Shown: positions 17,520 through 26,707, counted from the stretch's first letter. The stretch is DNA of 64,000 nucleotides from Acidobacteriota bacterium (GCA_022821145.1 JAJEEE010000081.1:1-64000); one strand, 5' to 3'. A program made the numbers and translations. The notes: generated by a model not told the origin, from the sequence alone.

Positions 17520-17702
17520 CACACGAGCGTTTTCGGGCGGCTCAACACGGTGATCCGCGAACTCCTGGCCGATGGAACGATCCGCCACACCATTCCCGAC
17601 AAGCCCCGAAGCCGGATTCAGAAGTACCGCGTGACCGACACGGGGCGAGTTGTCGGCGAGGCCGCGGCCATCTCCAGTACCGGAAGGAATCGCCCCACGT
17701 AG
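17520..17702 (+). pseudogene. C-terminal remnant of an AlbA_2/Schlafen-type ATP-binding regulator
   Basis: About 60 codons, open from a stop codon at 17517 to TAG at 17700-17702, with no start codon of its own. The segment ELLADGTIRHTIPDKPRSRI, continuing QKYRVTDTGR, is the winged-helix-like C-terminus typical of AlbA_2/AAA_4 proteins. It has the same orientation as the N-terminal remnant at 14184-14549. Together they cover roughly 200 of an expected 450-500 residues, so the middle of the gene is missing. Confidence 0.65.
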
Positions 17703-17839
17703 CCGCGCGCCCGACCTGCCAGTTCGGCGTACACGGACCGTGATCCGAACGGGACCCCCGCACGTATCTCGTCTCGCGAACTCCCGGACGACGCGGAGCG
17801 CGGAAATGGCGGTTTCGTCCTCCGCCCCCGCCAGGCCGC

Positions 17840-19327
17840 CTACCTGTTCGAGCTGTACAGACCCACCTCCGGGCTGCCGGTCCCGCTGCATCCGCTCGCC
17901 CCGTATCGCAGGAACTTCTGGATTCTCTGCCCGCTGTCGACTTCCCCGGTATAGACGTTTCCCTGGGAATCGACAGCCAGGGCGTGCAGCCAATGGAACT
18001 CGCCGACCTGGCGGCCGGACCGTCCGATCCGGTCCAACTCGTGCAGGTTCTCCCGGTTGATCACGTAGAACGCGCCGTTGGCCAGGTCCCCGACGTAGAG
18101 GCAGGTCTGCCCCGGATCGGTCGAGAGCGCGGCCGTGCCGGCGGTGCCGCTGGCGGTCTGGGGAGCGACGGGAATCTCGCCGACGAAGCCGCACACGCCC
18201 GGTTCCCCGTTCGGGTTGCTGCACAGGCCGCCCACCTCGTCGACGTTGAAGATCTGAACGCGGTTGTTGCCGCGGTCGCAGGCGTACAGAAGACCGTCGG
18301 CGGAAACCGTCGCGCAGTGGAGCGGGCTCCGGAAGAACATCGGCGTCAGTTCGCCGGCCTGGTAGTCGGCGGCCCAGGGTCCGGCGTCGTAGGGATCGAT
18401 CTCGGTGCCGTCGGGATCGTCCACCGGGTTCTGTCCGTAAGCGCCGAAGTGACCCTCGTACAGGCCCGTCTCGGCGTCGATGATCAGAATTCGGCGGTTC
18501 CCGTAGCCGTCGGCCACGTAGAGGCGGTTGGTCCCGGGATCGACGGTCATGTCCGCCACCAGGTAGGGCTGCGGCGTCCGGTTCGGACCCTGATCGACGT
18601 TCTCGCTGTCGGGACCCTCCATGCCGGCGTGGCCGATCTGGTAGACGAATTCGCCCTCGGCCGTGAACTTCAGGATGTGGGAATCGTCCCCGTAGGCGGC
18701 GGCCCAAGGAAACTGGCCCGTGAAGTCCTGACCGTTTCCGGAGATGTACACGAAGTTGTTGTGGTCCACGAAGATTCCGTGCTCGCGGGCGGGCCAGAAG
18801 CAGCCGTCCTCTTCCCGGCAGCGCTCTTCCAGGAAACCGGGATCCGAGGGTCCGCCCCAGGCGTCGAGCAGGTTTCCCTCCACGTCGAACTTGAGCACGG
18901 AGGGCGCCGGCACGCAGCAACCGGCGCGCTGCTCGGCGAACGGCCGCGGATTGCCCAGACCATCGACGGGCACGCCGGCGTCGTTCGTTCCGGCCACGCC
19001 CAACCCCGCGCTGGCGCTGGCGTCCAGGGCGCGGGGGCGGTGATACACCCAGATGTTGTCCTCCGCGTCGACGGCGATCCCGCCCACCTGGCTGATCCGC
19101 CAGTTGTTCGGCAGCGGCTTCGGCCAACCGGGATCGACGACGAAGCCCGGAGCGGAAGCATCCCCGGAAGCGCGGGGGGGCCAGCGTTCGGCGAGCCGTT
19201 CGACGGCGCCGGAGCGCGCCAGCAACCCCGCGGCTTCTCCCTGTTCGGCTGCGGGAGCGGGGCCGCTGCACCCGACGACGCCGAGCAGGGCAACCCATCC
19301 GGACAAGGCGATGGCTTTCTGGATCAT
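17840..19327 (-). CDS. NHL-repeat beta-propeller lipoprotein
   Basis: 495 aa, exported. A signal peptide with lipobox LGVVGC (Cys about 20) precedes an NHL/SMP-30-like six-bladed propeller. Repeats are visible as VGGIAVDAEDNIWVYHRP, PYLVADMTVDPGTNRLYVAD, YGNRRILIIDAETG, DGLLYACDRGNNRVQIFN and the final LHALAVDSQGNVYTGEVDSG. There are several Cys pairs. It follows the sugar dehydrogenase gene by 35 nt, so the two are likely one operon. A related lipoprotein is encoded at 62550-63698. The bound ligand is unknown. Confidence 0.85.
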   Translation of the reverse strand: MIQKAIALSGWVALLGVVGCSGPAPAAEQGEAAGLLARSGAVERLAERWPPRASGDASAPGFVVDPGWPKPLPNNWRISQVGGIAVDAEDNIWVYHRPRALDASASAGLGVAGTNDAGVPVDGLGNPRPFAEQRAGCCVPAPSVLKFDVEGNLLDAWGGPSDPGFLEERCREEDGCFWPAREHGIFVDHNNFVYISGNGQDFTGQFPWAAAYGDDSHILKFTAEGEFVYQIGHAGMEGPDSENVDQGPNRTPQPYLVADMTVDPGTNRLYVADGYGNRRILIIDAETGLYEGHFGAYGQNPVDDPDGTEIDPYDAGPWAADYQAGELTPMFFRSPLHCATVSADGLLYACDRGNNRVQIFNVDEVGGLCSNPNGEPGVCGFVGEIPVAPQTASGTAGTAALSTDPGQTCLYVGDLANGAFYVINRENLHELDRIGRSGRQVGEFHWLHALAVDSQGNVYTGEVDSGQRIQKFLRYGASGCSGTGSPEVGLYSSNR

Positions 19328-19362
19328 CGTGAAACCTTCCTTGGAATTGTCCGGCGCGGCGC

Positions 19363-20568
19363 TCACGGGGCCGGCTCGATCCGCAGGAGCGCGCCGTCGT
19401 CTTCGTCCGTGAGCAGGTACAGGAGGCCGTCCGGCCCCTGGCGCACTTCCCGGATGCGTTGTCTCAGCTCCCGCAGCATCGACTCGCGCCGCACCTCCTC
19501 CGTCCTCTCGTTGAACACCACGCGCTGCAAGTGCCCCGTACCCGGGATGCGGCCCTCGGTCATGGCGCCGACGAACACGTTGCCTCTCCATTCCGGGAAC
19601 TGGTCGCCGGTGTAGACGGCCATGCCGGCGGCGGCGATGGCGGGCAGCCACACGACGATGGGCGACTCGTACGCCTCGGCCGTGGGATGCTCGGAAACGC
19701 GCGAGCCCGTGTAGTGGCGCCCGAAGCTCACCGACTGCCACCCGTAGTCGCCGCCGGCCACGATGATGTTGAGTTCGTCGCCGCCGTTGGGGCCGTTCTC
19801 GTGTTGCCAGATCATCCCGGTTTCGGGGTGGACGATCAGGCCCAGCGTGTTGCGATGCCCCAGCGTGTAGATTTCCGGCCGATAACCGTCGCGGCCCACG
19901 AACGGGTTGTCCGCCGGTACGGAACCGTCGTCGTTGAGGCGCAGGACCTTGCCCCGCAAGCTCATGGGATCCTGCGCGACGTTCTCGACGTCGTTCTGGG
20001 ACCGGCCGCCGGTGGACATGTAAACCCTACCGTCGGACCCGAAGACGACGCGCCCGTTGAGACCCGAGTTGCCCTCGTAGTAGTCGGGAACCAGCAGGTC
20101 TCGAACGCCGGTGAGCGCGTGTCCATCGAGCCGGCCGCGCGCGAGCGAGGGCGCGCCCATTCCGTTCCCGACCGGCTTGGTGTAGGTCAGATAGACCAGG
20201 CCATTCTCCGCGAACTCCGGATGGAGCGCGACGTCCATCAGACCGCCGTTGCCGTCGGTCCGGACCTCGGGCACGCCTGCGATGGGCTCCGGGTCGAGCA
20301 CGCCCCCGCTTACGACGCGCAGGCGGCCGTCCCGCTCGGTGATCAGCATGTCGCCGTTGGGAAGGAATGCAATGGCCCATGGATGCGACAGATCCTTGGT
20401 CACGACGCTGACGCGGATCCGGTGTTGCTCCGCCGTGTCGAACACCCACGGCCCGTCGCCCAACGGCGGCGCCGGCACGCCGATCGGCGGCTGCTGGCGA
20501 GCGTGGGCAAGCGCGGCCAAGCCTAGCAGCAGAGCCGCGGCCCATCGGACAGAACGTCGGAATCTCAT
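19363..20568 (-). CDS. PQQ-dependent sugar dehydrogenase (glucose/sorbosone dehydrogenase family), exported
   Basis: 401 aa with a signal peptide (MRFRRSVRWAAALLLGLAA). The soluble aldose dehydrogenase propeller is recognised by LSHPWAIAFLPNGDMLITER, GGLMDVALHPEFAENGLVYL, GRVVFGSDGRVYMSTGGRS, LGHRNTLGL and HENGPNGGDELNI. These enzymes oxidise sugars in the periplasm using PQQ and pass electrons to the respiratory chain. ATG 20568 is preceded by GGGGGG. It leads a two-gene operon with the NHL lipoprotein and is divergent from the M1 peptidase gene across a 200-bp intergenic region. Confidence 0.88.
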   Translation of the reverse strand: MRFRRSVRWAAALLLGLAALAHARQQPPIGVPAPPLGDGPWVFDTAEQHRIRVSVVTKDLSHPWAIAFLPNGDMLITERDGRLRVVSGGVLDPEPIAGVPEVRTDGNGGLMDVALHPEFAENGLVYLTYTKPVGNGMGAPSLARGRLDGHALTGVRDLLVPDYYEGNSGLNGRVVFGSDGRVYMSTGGRSQNDVENVAQDPMSLRGKVLRLNDDGSVPADNPFVGRDGYRPEIYTLGHRNTLGLIVHPETGMIWQHENGPNGGDELNIIVAGGDYGWQSVSFGRHYTGSRVSEHPTAEAYESPIVVWLPAIAAAGMAVYTGDQFPEWRGNVFVGAMTEGRIPGTGHLQRVVFNERTEEVRRESMLRELRQRIREVRQGPDGLLYLLTDEDDGALLRIEPAP

Positions 20569-20743
20569 CGGACCCCCCTGTGAGCTGAACAACACACTGA
20601 AACGACCCCACCGGATGGCCCCATACTCTACCCGGTCGAAACGCGGAGGCCATCGGAAAAACGCGCGCCCTCAACCGGGGTCGACATCCGCGCCGGGTGC
20701 TATCATCGACTTCGGCCGGGTGCCAGAGAGCGATTGACGTTCT

Positions 20744-20759
20744 CGGCGGGCGCCCGCCG
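20744..20759. repeat. Perfect 16-bp palindrome upstream of the M1 peptidase gene
   Basis: CGGCGGGCGCCCGCCG reads identically on both strands and lies 11-23 nt upstream of the two possible peptidase starts, in the divergent intergenic region. It could be an operator or form an mRNA hairpin near the ribosome-binding site. In GC-rich DNA short GC palindromes arise by chance, so function is uncertain. Confidence 0.35.
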
Positions 20760-20782
20760 GGTTCCATCGCATGGGGGCTGAC

Positions 20783-23191
20783 ATGTTCCGATCCGGCGCC
20801 GCTTCTAGAATCTCCCGTTTCGTATTGACGCTCGTATTCTGTCTGGCCATGGCCGCGTCCGGCGTGGCGCAAGACGCCGCCCGGCCGAGCGCGCCCGATA
20901 TCTACACGCGTCTCGAGGCGTTCCAACTGGATGGCGGAAGCCGCACGGTCGAGAACCTGATCATCGACCGCGACCGGGTCGAGCTGACCTTCACCGGGAC
21001 GTTCTATTTCGAGTCGCCGACCGAGGGCGACGTCCGCGGCGCCGTCTTCATCGGCGACGGTTATTTTCGGAGCGAGACGCCCCCGGAAGCGTTCGAACGC
21101 GAGAATATCGCGCGGTTCCTTGACGCCGAGAACGTCGAATCGGATTTCGAGACAGCGGTCCTGAGATTCACCGACGACACGTTCGAACGGATCAACACCG
21201 CCGACGTCGGCGCTGGAGCGCCGGTGAACGGCGACCGTCCCGTGCCGGAGGCCGCCCAGGAGCTCGCCGACGAGTTCGAGGAGCGGTTCCTGGAGGAGAC
21301 CGGCGCCAACGTGTCGTCGCGATTGGCCGTATCGATCCTGAACGGAGAGGAATACGGGGTCTTCGTCGGGGAATTCGACGGTGGAGACCACGACCGTTTC
21401 TCGCTGGTCCTGGACCGGCAAGGCCGGCTGCCGGCCGCCTTCGGAGTCAACGCCGGCGAGAAAGGCTTCATCTTCTCCTTTCGCAGCCGGCGCTACGGCG
21501 TCGAGCTGTGGACCGCCTTCTATTCGGCCGAAGACTACGAACGCGGCGTTTCGGACTACACGGACGCGTTCGACGTGGTCGAAACGCCCCACTACGTCAT
21601 GGAAATCGACGTGCGGTCTCGGAACGACGAGTTGCGTCTCAAGACTGAAATGGACATGGTCGCCCTTGTCGACAATCTCCAGGCGATCCCGATTTCGATC
21701 AACCAGGATCTCCCCGCTTTCGAAAACGTTCGTCGAGACAAGTCCATGTTCATCACGTCCGCCCGGCTCGTCGACGGCACTCCGGTCAACGCGGTTCAGG
21801 CGGAGTGGGAGTCCGGCTTGACGTTGTTCCTGCCCGAGCCGGTGGCGGCGGGAGAAGCGTTCACCGTGGTCCTCGATCTGGAGGGCGAATACCTGAGGGA
21901 TGTTCTGAATTGCTACTATCCCTTGTCGAACAGCGACTGGTATCCACGGCACGGGTACCTGAAGCGTTCCACGTTCGACCTGGTCTTCCTCCACCACCAG
22001 GACGACAGCGTCGCCACCGGCGGCGTCTTCGTCGGGCAGGAGGTGGCCGAGGACGACGAAGACCACAGGATTTCCCGTTACACCATCGCCAATCCCGTCA
22101 GCCTGGCGACGTTCGCGGTCGGGCGTTTCAACGCGTACCGGGACGAGAGCGTCGCGGAAGGTCTTGCCATCGATTTCCTGTCGATCCAGGGACAGCAGAT
22201 CAAGGAAGACTTCATCATGGCCGAGATGGGGAACGCCCTCAACTTCTTCTCCGCGGTGTTCGGACCCTATCCGTATCCGCGGTTCGGGGGCGTGCATCAT
22301 CCGTTCCCGTTCGGCCAGGGTTTCGCGTCCCTGCTCCTGATCCCGGACACGGACCGTGCGGACAGGGAAGTTTTCGCCTTCATTGCCCACGAGACCGCGC
22401 ACCAATGGTGGGGCAACATCGTCGCGTGGCGCTCATACCGCGACCAGTGGCTGAGCGAGGGATTCGCCAATTATTCGGGTGTGCTCTACACGGAATTGCG
22501 CGACAGCCCGTCGGAGGCGATGGAGTTGATCGACCGGATGCGCAGATCGCTGCTGAATCCCCCGGTCACGACGACGGGCATCGGTCCCGGCCGCCTGGCC
22601 GACATCGGCCCCTTGACGATGGGAGTCCGGCTCAACACGCAGCGAACCTACGGCGCCTACCAGAGCCTGATCTACGACAAGGGCGGGCTCGTTCTGCGCA
22701 TGCTGCACTTCCTGCTGTCCGATCCGACGACCGGAAACGACGACGCGTTCTTCGAGATGATGACCGAGTTCGTCGACCGCCACCGCGGCCAGAGCGCGAC
22801 CACGGACTCGTTCCGCGAGATCGCCAACGAGTATTTCGCGCGCACTCCGATCGCCGCCGCCGTCGGCGTGGACCACCTGAACTGGTTCTTCCAGCAGTGG
22901 GTCTACGAGGCCCAGCTCCCGGAGTACCGCATGGAGTACGAGCTCGAGCCCGAGGACGGCGGCTCGGTCATCGTCCGCGGCACGCTGTTCCAAGAAGACG
23001 TCAGTCCGCAGTTCTTCATGCCTCTGCCGGTGGAGGCGCGCTTCGACGGGGACGCGGTCGGCCGCATCGTGCTGTACGCCAACGGCCCCGAGAGCCCGTT
23101 CGCCTTCAGGATGCCCCAGCGCCCGCGGGACATCGAGCTGGATCCGGACAAGTGGATCCTGTCGTCGGACACGGAAACGGACCGGCGTTAG
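20783..23191 (+). CDS. Exported M1-family metallopeptidase (aminopeptidase-like)
   Basis: About 802 aa. A signal peptide (RFVLTLVFCLAMAASGVAQ) precedes a roughly 480-residue N-terminal beta-rich region, then a gluzincin domain with HETAH at about 536-540 and the third zinc ligand Glu in WLSEGFANY (about 559). The aminopeptidase GAMEN motif is not obvious; the matching place reads FGGVHHPFPFGQG. Start at ATG 20783 is preferred because GGGGG sits 6 nt upstream; ATG 20771 in the same frame is an alternative. It probably trims peptides in the periplasm. Confidence 0.85.
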   Translation: MFRSGAASRISRFVLTLVFCLAMAASGVAQDAARPSAPDIYTRLEAFQLDGGSRTVENLIIDRDRVELTFTGTFYFESPTEGDVRGAVFIGDGYFRSETPPEAFERENIARFLDAENVESDFETAVLRFTDDTFERINTADVGAGAPVNGDRPVPEAAQELADEFEERFLEETGANVSSRLAVSILNGEEYGVFVGEFDGGDHDRFSLVLDRQGRLPAAFGVNAGEKGFIFSFRSRRYGVELWTAFYSAEDYERGVSDYTDAFDVVETPHYVMEIDVRSRNDELRLKTEMDMVALVDNLQAIPISINQDLPAFENVRRDKSMFITSARLVDGTPVNAVQAEWESGLTLFLPEPVAAGEAFTVVLDLEGEYLRDVLNCYYPLSNSDWYPRHGYLKRSTFDLVFLHHQDDSVATGGVFVGQEVAEDDEDHRISRYTIANPVSLATFAVGRFNAYRDESVAEGLAIDFLSIQGQQIKEDFIMAEMGNALNFFSAVFGPYPYPRFGGVHHPFPFGQGFASLLLIPDTDRADREVFAFIAHETAHQWWGNIVAWRSYRDQWLSEGFANYSGVLYTELRDSPSEAMELIDRMRRSLLNPPVTTTGIGPGRLADIGPLTMGVRLNTQRTYGAYQSLIYDKGGLVLRMLHFLLSDPTTGNDDAFFEMMTEFVDRHRGQSATTDSFREIANEYFARTPIAAAVGVDHLNWFFQQWVYEAQLPEYRMEYELEPEDGGSVIVRGTLFQEDVSPQFFMPLPVEARFDGDAVGRIVLYANGPESPFAFRMPQRPRDIELDPDKWILSSDTETDRR

Positions 23192-23559
23192 GCGCGGCGC
23201 CCAGCATCGCATCTGCAGCCGCGACCGGGGGGGACGAATGATCGGCCGTCGACGGTTACGCATCTCTCTTGCCGCATGAATCCGAATGCCGTGCAAGGAC
23301 TCGCCGACGTTGTGCCATCGTCGTGGACCGTCCACGCTTCGGATGCGCGGCGCGTTGATTGTCGGCAATCCGCTGAATCGGAAATAGTTACATGACGGAC
23401 CAGATTTGGGTGCGTCATACGGCATGTTGATAATGGACGTGGATGCCGGTCCTTATCAATCGAACGTAACGGAAGCACCGAGTTGGATGCTGCCTCAGGG
23501 AGCATCGCATGATTGGTTGGGAGATCTTCGTGTGACCGCGCGGACGTCGGAAATTGACC
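23192..23559. other. Gene-free left border of the defence-type island
   Basis: About 370 bases between the M1 peptidase and darT. Composition is visibly less GC-rich than the preceding genes from about 23.3 kb on, consistent with the edge of acquired DNA. No tRNA, direct repeat or convincing promoter was identified, although it should contain the darTG promoter. Confidence 0.4.
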
Positions 23560-24213
23560 ATGAATCCGCCAGCAACGCCCAAGATCTACCACATCGTGCA
23601 CGTCGACCGGTTGCGATCTATCGTGACGGACAGGCGGCTCTGGTGCGATGCGGAGGCCGTCCGACGTGCACGGACGAGTTCCGACATGGGTACGACGATC
23701 GGGATGGATGGAATCAAGAAACGTCGCCTGACGGAATTGACTCTGAGCAGTCATCCGGAACTCTATGTGGGACAATGCGTGCCGTTCTATTTTTGCCCGC
23801 GCTCCATCATGCTCTTCGTGATCGAATGCGCCAACCACCCCGAGCTCACGTATCGCGGCGGACAGGAGCCCATCATCCACATCGAGTCCGATCTCCGAGA
23901 GAGCGTGGCGTGGGCCGATCGAAACCAACATCGATGGGCGTTCACGTTGTCGAACGCCGGCAGCAACTATTTCGAAGACCGTGCCGATCTGGCATGCCTG
24001 AGCGAACTTGACTGGGATGCAATCAATTCCCGGATGTGGACCGATTGCAAAGACGGCAAGCAAGCCGAGTTTCTCATCGAGGGGTCGTTTCCATGGGAAC
24101 TGGTCCACCGGATCGGCGTACGATCGCCATCGGTCCAGAGTCAGGTCCGAACGGCCATGCAGGCGTCCAGTCACCAACCGCGTATCGAAATACTGCCGAA
24201 CTGGTACTACTGA
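23560..24213 (+). CDS. darT: DarT toxin: ssDNA thymidine ADP-ribosyltransferase
   Basis: 217 aa. DarT uses NAD+ to ADP-ribosylate thymidines in single-stranded DNA, blocking replication, and several DarTG systems act against phage. Family hallmarks are IYHIVHVDRLRSIVTDRRLW at the N-terminus, IGMDGIKKRRL, GQCVPFYFCPRSIMLFVI and the catalytic Glu in KQAEFLIEG (about 170). No disabling change is seen, so the toxin looks intact. The ATG at 23560 is preferred over an in-frame TTG two codons upstream. The antitoxin gene starts 18 nt downstream with a good ribosome-binding site. Confidence 0.92.
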   Translation: MNPPATPKIYHIVHVDRLRSIVTDRRLWCDAEAVRRARTSSDMGTTIGMDGIKKRRLTELTLSSHPELYVGQCVPFYFCPRSIMLFVIECANHPELTYRGGQEPIIHIESDLRESVAWADRNQHRWAFTLSNAGSNYFEDRADLACLSELDWDAINSRMWTDCKDGKQAEFLIEGSFPWELVHRIGVRSPSVQSQVRTAMQASSHQPRIEILPNWYY

Positions 24214-24231
24214 CCAACAGGAGCGGCCGAC

Positions 24232-25323
24232 ATGATCGAGTTCAAGGTGGGTGAGATTCTCGCCGAGGATGTCGACGCGCTCGTCAATACGGTGAATTGC
24301 GTCGGCGTGATGGGCCGCGGAATCGCGCTGCAGTTCAAGGACGCCTTTCCCGGCAATTATCACGCCTACCGATCGGCGTGCGAGCGCGACCAGGTGCGGC
24401 TTGGCTCTATGTTCGTGTTCGAAACCGGCCGATTGACCAACCCCCGCTACATCATCAATTTCCCGACGAAGCACCATTGGCGCGGCAAGAGCCGTATCGA
24501 GGACATCGAAACGGGGCTGACGGCCCTCCGGAACGTAATCCGCGTCAGGGAGATTCGCTCGATCGCCATCCCGCCCCTCGGAAGCGGGTTGGGGGGGCTG
24601 AATTGGAACGATGTGCGTCCCAGGATCGAGAGCGCGTTGCAGGACCTGGACGCGTTGCGTGTCGTGGTCTTCGAGCCGAGATCCGTACCCGAGCGAATCC
24701 CGAGACCGAAGCGGCCTTCAACGCTGAGAATGACTCCCGGTCGCGCCGCACTCGTGGGTTTGATGGATCGCTACCTGGGAGGTCTCCTGGATCCGTTCGT
24801 CACGCTGCTGGAAGTGCACAAGCTGATGTACTTCATGAAGGTCGGCGGTGAACCGGCGCTCCAGAAGCTCCGGATCGTGCGGGGGGTGTACGGCCCGTAC
24901 GCCGAGAACCTGAAACATGCGCTTCGCGAGGTCGAGGGCCATTTCATCCACGGTTTTCGAAACGGTGGCGATGTTCCGAACATGAGAATTGAGCTAGTCC
25001 CCGGCGCGGTGAAGAACGCGAAGCGGTTCCTTGACGGGCATCCCTACACCCACGCCCGTTTCGACCGGGTGGTGGACCTCATTACGGGATTCGAGTCGCC
25101 GTTCGGTCTGGAGCTTCTGTCGACAGTGCACTGGGTGATGACGCAGGAATCCCTCGACGACCATGACCGCCTCGTATCGTCTGTCTACGACTGGAATGAC
25201 CGAAAGAGGCAGTTCTCCATTCGACAAATCAAACTAGCCGCCCAGATTCTCGAGACCAAGGGATGGACCCAATCGGGCGCCTTCCGCACCGTGGGCGACA
25301 GGGCTCGGACATCTCCATGCTGA
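24232..25323 (+). CDS. darG: DarG antitoxin: macrodomain DNA ADP-ribosylglycohydrolase
   Basis: 363 aa. The N-terminal macrodomain (1-155) carries VNTVNCVGVMGRGIALQFK, INFPTKHHWRGKSRIEDIE and IAIPPLGSGLGGLNW, the set that reverses DNA ADP-ribosylation. The C-terminal domain (about 165-345) is the DarT-binding part, ending near FSIRQIKLAAQILETKGW, where complete DarG proteins also end. The last 15 or so residues are unusual: from about 25287 the DNA also encodes a helicase fragment in another frame, showing that the 3' end was rejoined to foreign sequence. ATG 24232 follows CAGGAGCGG. Confidence 0.9.
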   Translation: MIEFKVGEILAEDVDALVNTVNCVGVMGRGIALQFKDAFPGNYHAYRSACERDQVRLGSMFVFETGRLTNPRYIINFPTKHHWRGKSRIEDIETGLTALRNVIRVREIRSIAIPPLGSGLGGLNWNDVRPRIESALQDLDALRVVVFEPRSVPERIPRPKRPSTLRMTPGRAALVGLMDRYLGGLLDPFVTLLEVHKLMYFMKVGGEPALQKLRIVRGVYGPYAENLKHALREVEGHFIHGFRNGGDVPNMRIELVPGAVKNAKRFLDGHPYTHARFDRVVDLITGFESPFGLELLSTVHWVMTQESLDDHDRLVSSVYDWNDRKRQFSIRQIKLAAQILETKGWTQSGAFRTVGDRARTSPC

Positions 25324-25766
25324 TCCGTCGGATTCATGCACAATGCAAGCAACGACTCTGTTGCATCGGCACATCCGCGACCCTCGTTTCGGTCGGGAGC
25401 AAGGAGTCTCAGCAATCAGAAGTCGCAAGCGTGGCGAGCACCATATTCGGCCGCCCTTTCAAGTCGAACCAAGTCGTGGTTGAGACGTTGGCCCAGTCGC
25501 TCGATGTGGCAGGTACCGGGATGTCCGGGGAGGAGCTGTCCAAGGCCATCGCGAACGGGGTCGATCCCGAGGCCGAAGAAACCGCGATTGTCAGCCATCC
25601 CGTGGCCGTGTGGCTGGAAAACCGAATCGCGCTCGAAGACCGGGAAGGACACGTGGCTCGGCGAAAACCCATGACGTTCAGCAGCGTCGTTGCGGCTTTG
25701 GCCGACGATTCCGGCGCACCCAGAGGACAAACTCAGCAGGTCTTGGAAGCTATTCTTCATCTGTAA
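25287..25766 (+). pseudogene. Internal fragment of a large DEAD/DEAH-box helicase (DUF1998-helicase type)
   Basis: About 160 codons, open from within the darG 3' end (+1 frame relative to darG is not used; this frame differs) to TAA at 25764. The product starts with RGRQGSDISMLIRRI, then RLCCIGTSATL, a VASTIFGRPF segment and HPVAVWLE, which match the region around helicase motif III (SAT) of very large helicases found in defence loci. Such proteins exceed 1000 aa and need motifs I and II upstream and IV-VI downstream; none is present. It is therefore a deletion remnant joined to darG. Confidence 0.7.
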
Positions 25767-25819
25767 CCGATTACGTCCGCAAAAACGGCGTCGCCGGAAA
25801 ACCACACCGCAGCGCAGTA

Positions 25820-26707
25820 TTATCCAGACTGTATGCCGAACAACTCATCCTCAAGCTGATGCGGTGTCGGTACGCTGTTCTCTTCAAGGATCTTCGTGAC
25901 GATGCGTTTCGTTGTCGCGTACGTGTCGAGCAACGGATCAAGGAGGGACTCTGACCGGCCGTGAGCCGCCGCCGAACGACAGTCGTAGAGCTTTGCTAGC
26001 TTCCGTTGTAGGGATCGACGACCCTCTCCCGCTGGTGCCAGAAAGGTCGCGATAAGCGCAGTAACTCGAAAGCGGAGTTCGTTCCGCCCAGGTGAAAAAA
26101 CGGCCTCAAGTGCACCCCACAGCGAGAGCAATGCAAGCTCCACGCTTCGTGCGAATAGACTCTGGTCGAACGCTTGCATGAGAAGATTGAACTCCTCACT
26201 TTCGTGCATGAGGACGCCGCCATCGCGCCAGTGGTCGCGAATCCATACCAGCACGGACTCGGAGATCGTAGTTGCTGGCGACTGTTCCAAGATGAGCCGT
26301 TGTCGCTCAGTCTCGATAGGCCAGAATCGGATATCGTGTTCGATCTCGTGCGCCCTCGCAAAAGGCTCACTGGCGATCACCGGAACCGATATGACTGGCG
26401 TTGCGCGGAGCCGCAAAAGGGCAGCGAACCACCAAGCCGTGTTCACGTGATCGAAACACGGCGGCGGATCGAATTCCTTCGGGATCTTCAGCTGCGCCAA
26501 GACATCGAATCCAACGCCTCCCTGAGCCGACTTCCACGGAGCCGGGTGCGGCTTACCTGACTCCGCTGGAGAAAATGCCATAATGAAGGGCGCCATCAAG
26601 TGGCCGAACGTTTTCGCGAGCACGACTCCCTCCCCTAGCTCGAAGCTCTCCACTTCAACGCCCGCACCTGCAATGCCTGCATAAATGTCGATTTCGTTCG
26701 GATTCAC
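25820..26707 (-). CDS. Uncharacterised protein with HEPN-like C-terminal motif
   Basis: 295 aa beginning with GTG 26707. The N-terminal two thirds match no family I recognise. The C-terminal part is helical and contains RFRVTALIATFLAP followed by KLYDCRSAAAHGR, in which R244-x4-H249 matches the R-x4-6-H signature of HEPN ribonucleases and the Apea-like HEPN group. Such domains occur in abortive-infection and RNA-cleaving toxins. It converges on the helicase fragment and lies about 95 bp from the left end of the IS element. Antiphage function is inference from motif and location. Confidence 0.65.
   Translation of the reverse strand: MNPNEIDIYAGIAGAGVEVESFELGEGVVLAKTFGHLMAPFIMAFSPAESGKPHPAPWKSAQGGVGFDVLAQLKIPKEFDPPPCFDHVNTAWWFAALLRLRATPVISVPVIASEPFARAHEIEHDIRFWPIETERQRLILEQSPATTISESVLVWIRDHWRDGGVLMHESEEFNLLMQAFDQSLFARSVELALLSLWGALEAVFSPGRNELRFRVTALIATFLAPAGEGRRSLQRKLAKLYDCRSAAAHGRSESLLDPLLDTYATTKRIVTKILEENSVPTPHQLEDELFGIQSG

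Noticed and set aside
14012-17702. An integrative element with attachment sites at tRNA-Pro
   Set aside because: No integrase gene and no repeated copy of the tRNA 3' end was found on the far side of the rearranged region.
23188-24477. A long minus-strand frame opposite darT
   Set aside because: darT carries all family motifs on the plus strand; the antisense frame has none and crosses the intergenic border.
25610-25954. A 114-codon plus-strand frame after the helicase fragment
   Set aside because: It lies mostly antisense to the 25820-26707 gene and shows no continuation of helicase motifs.
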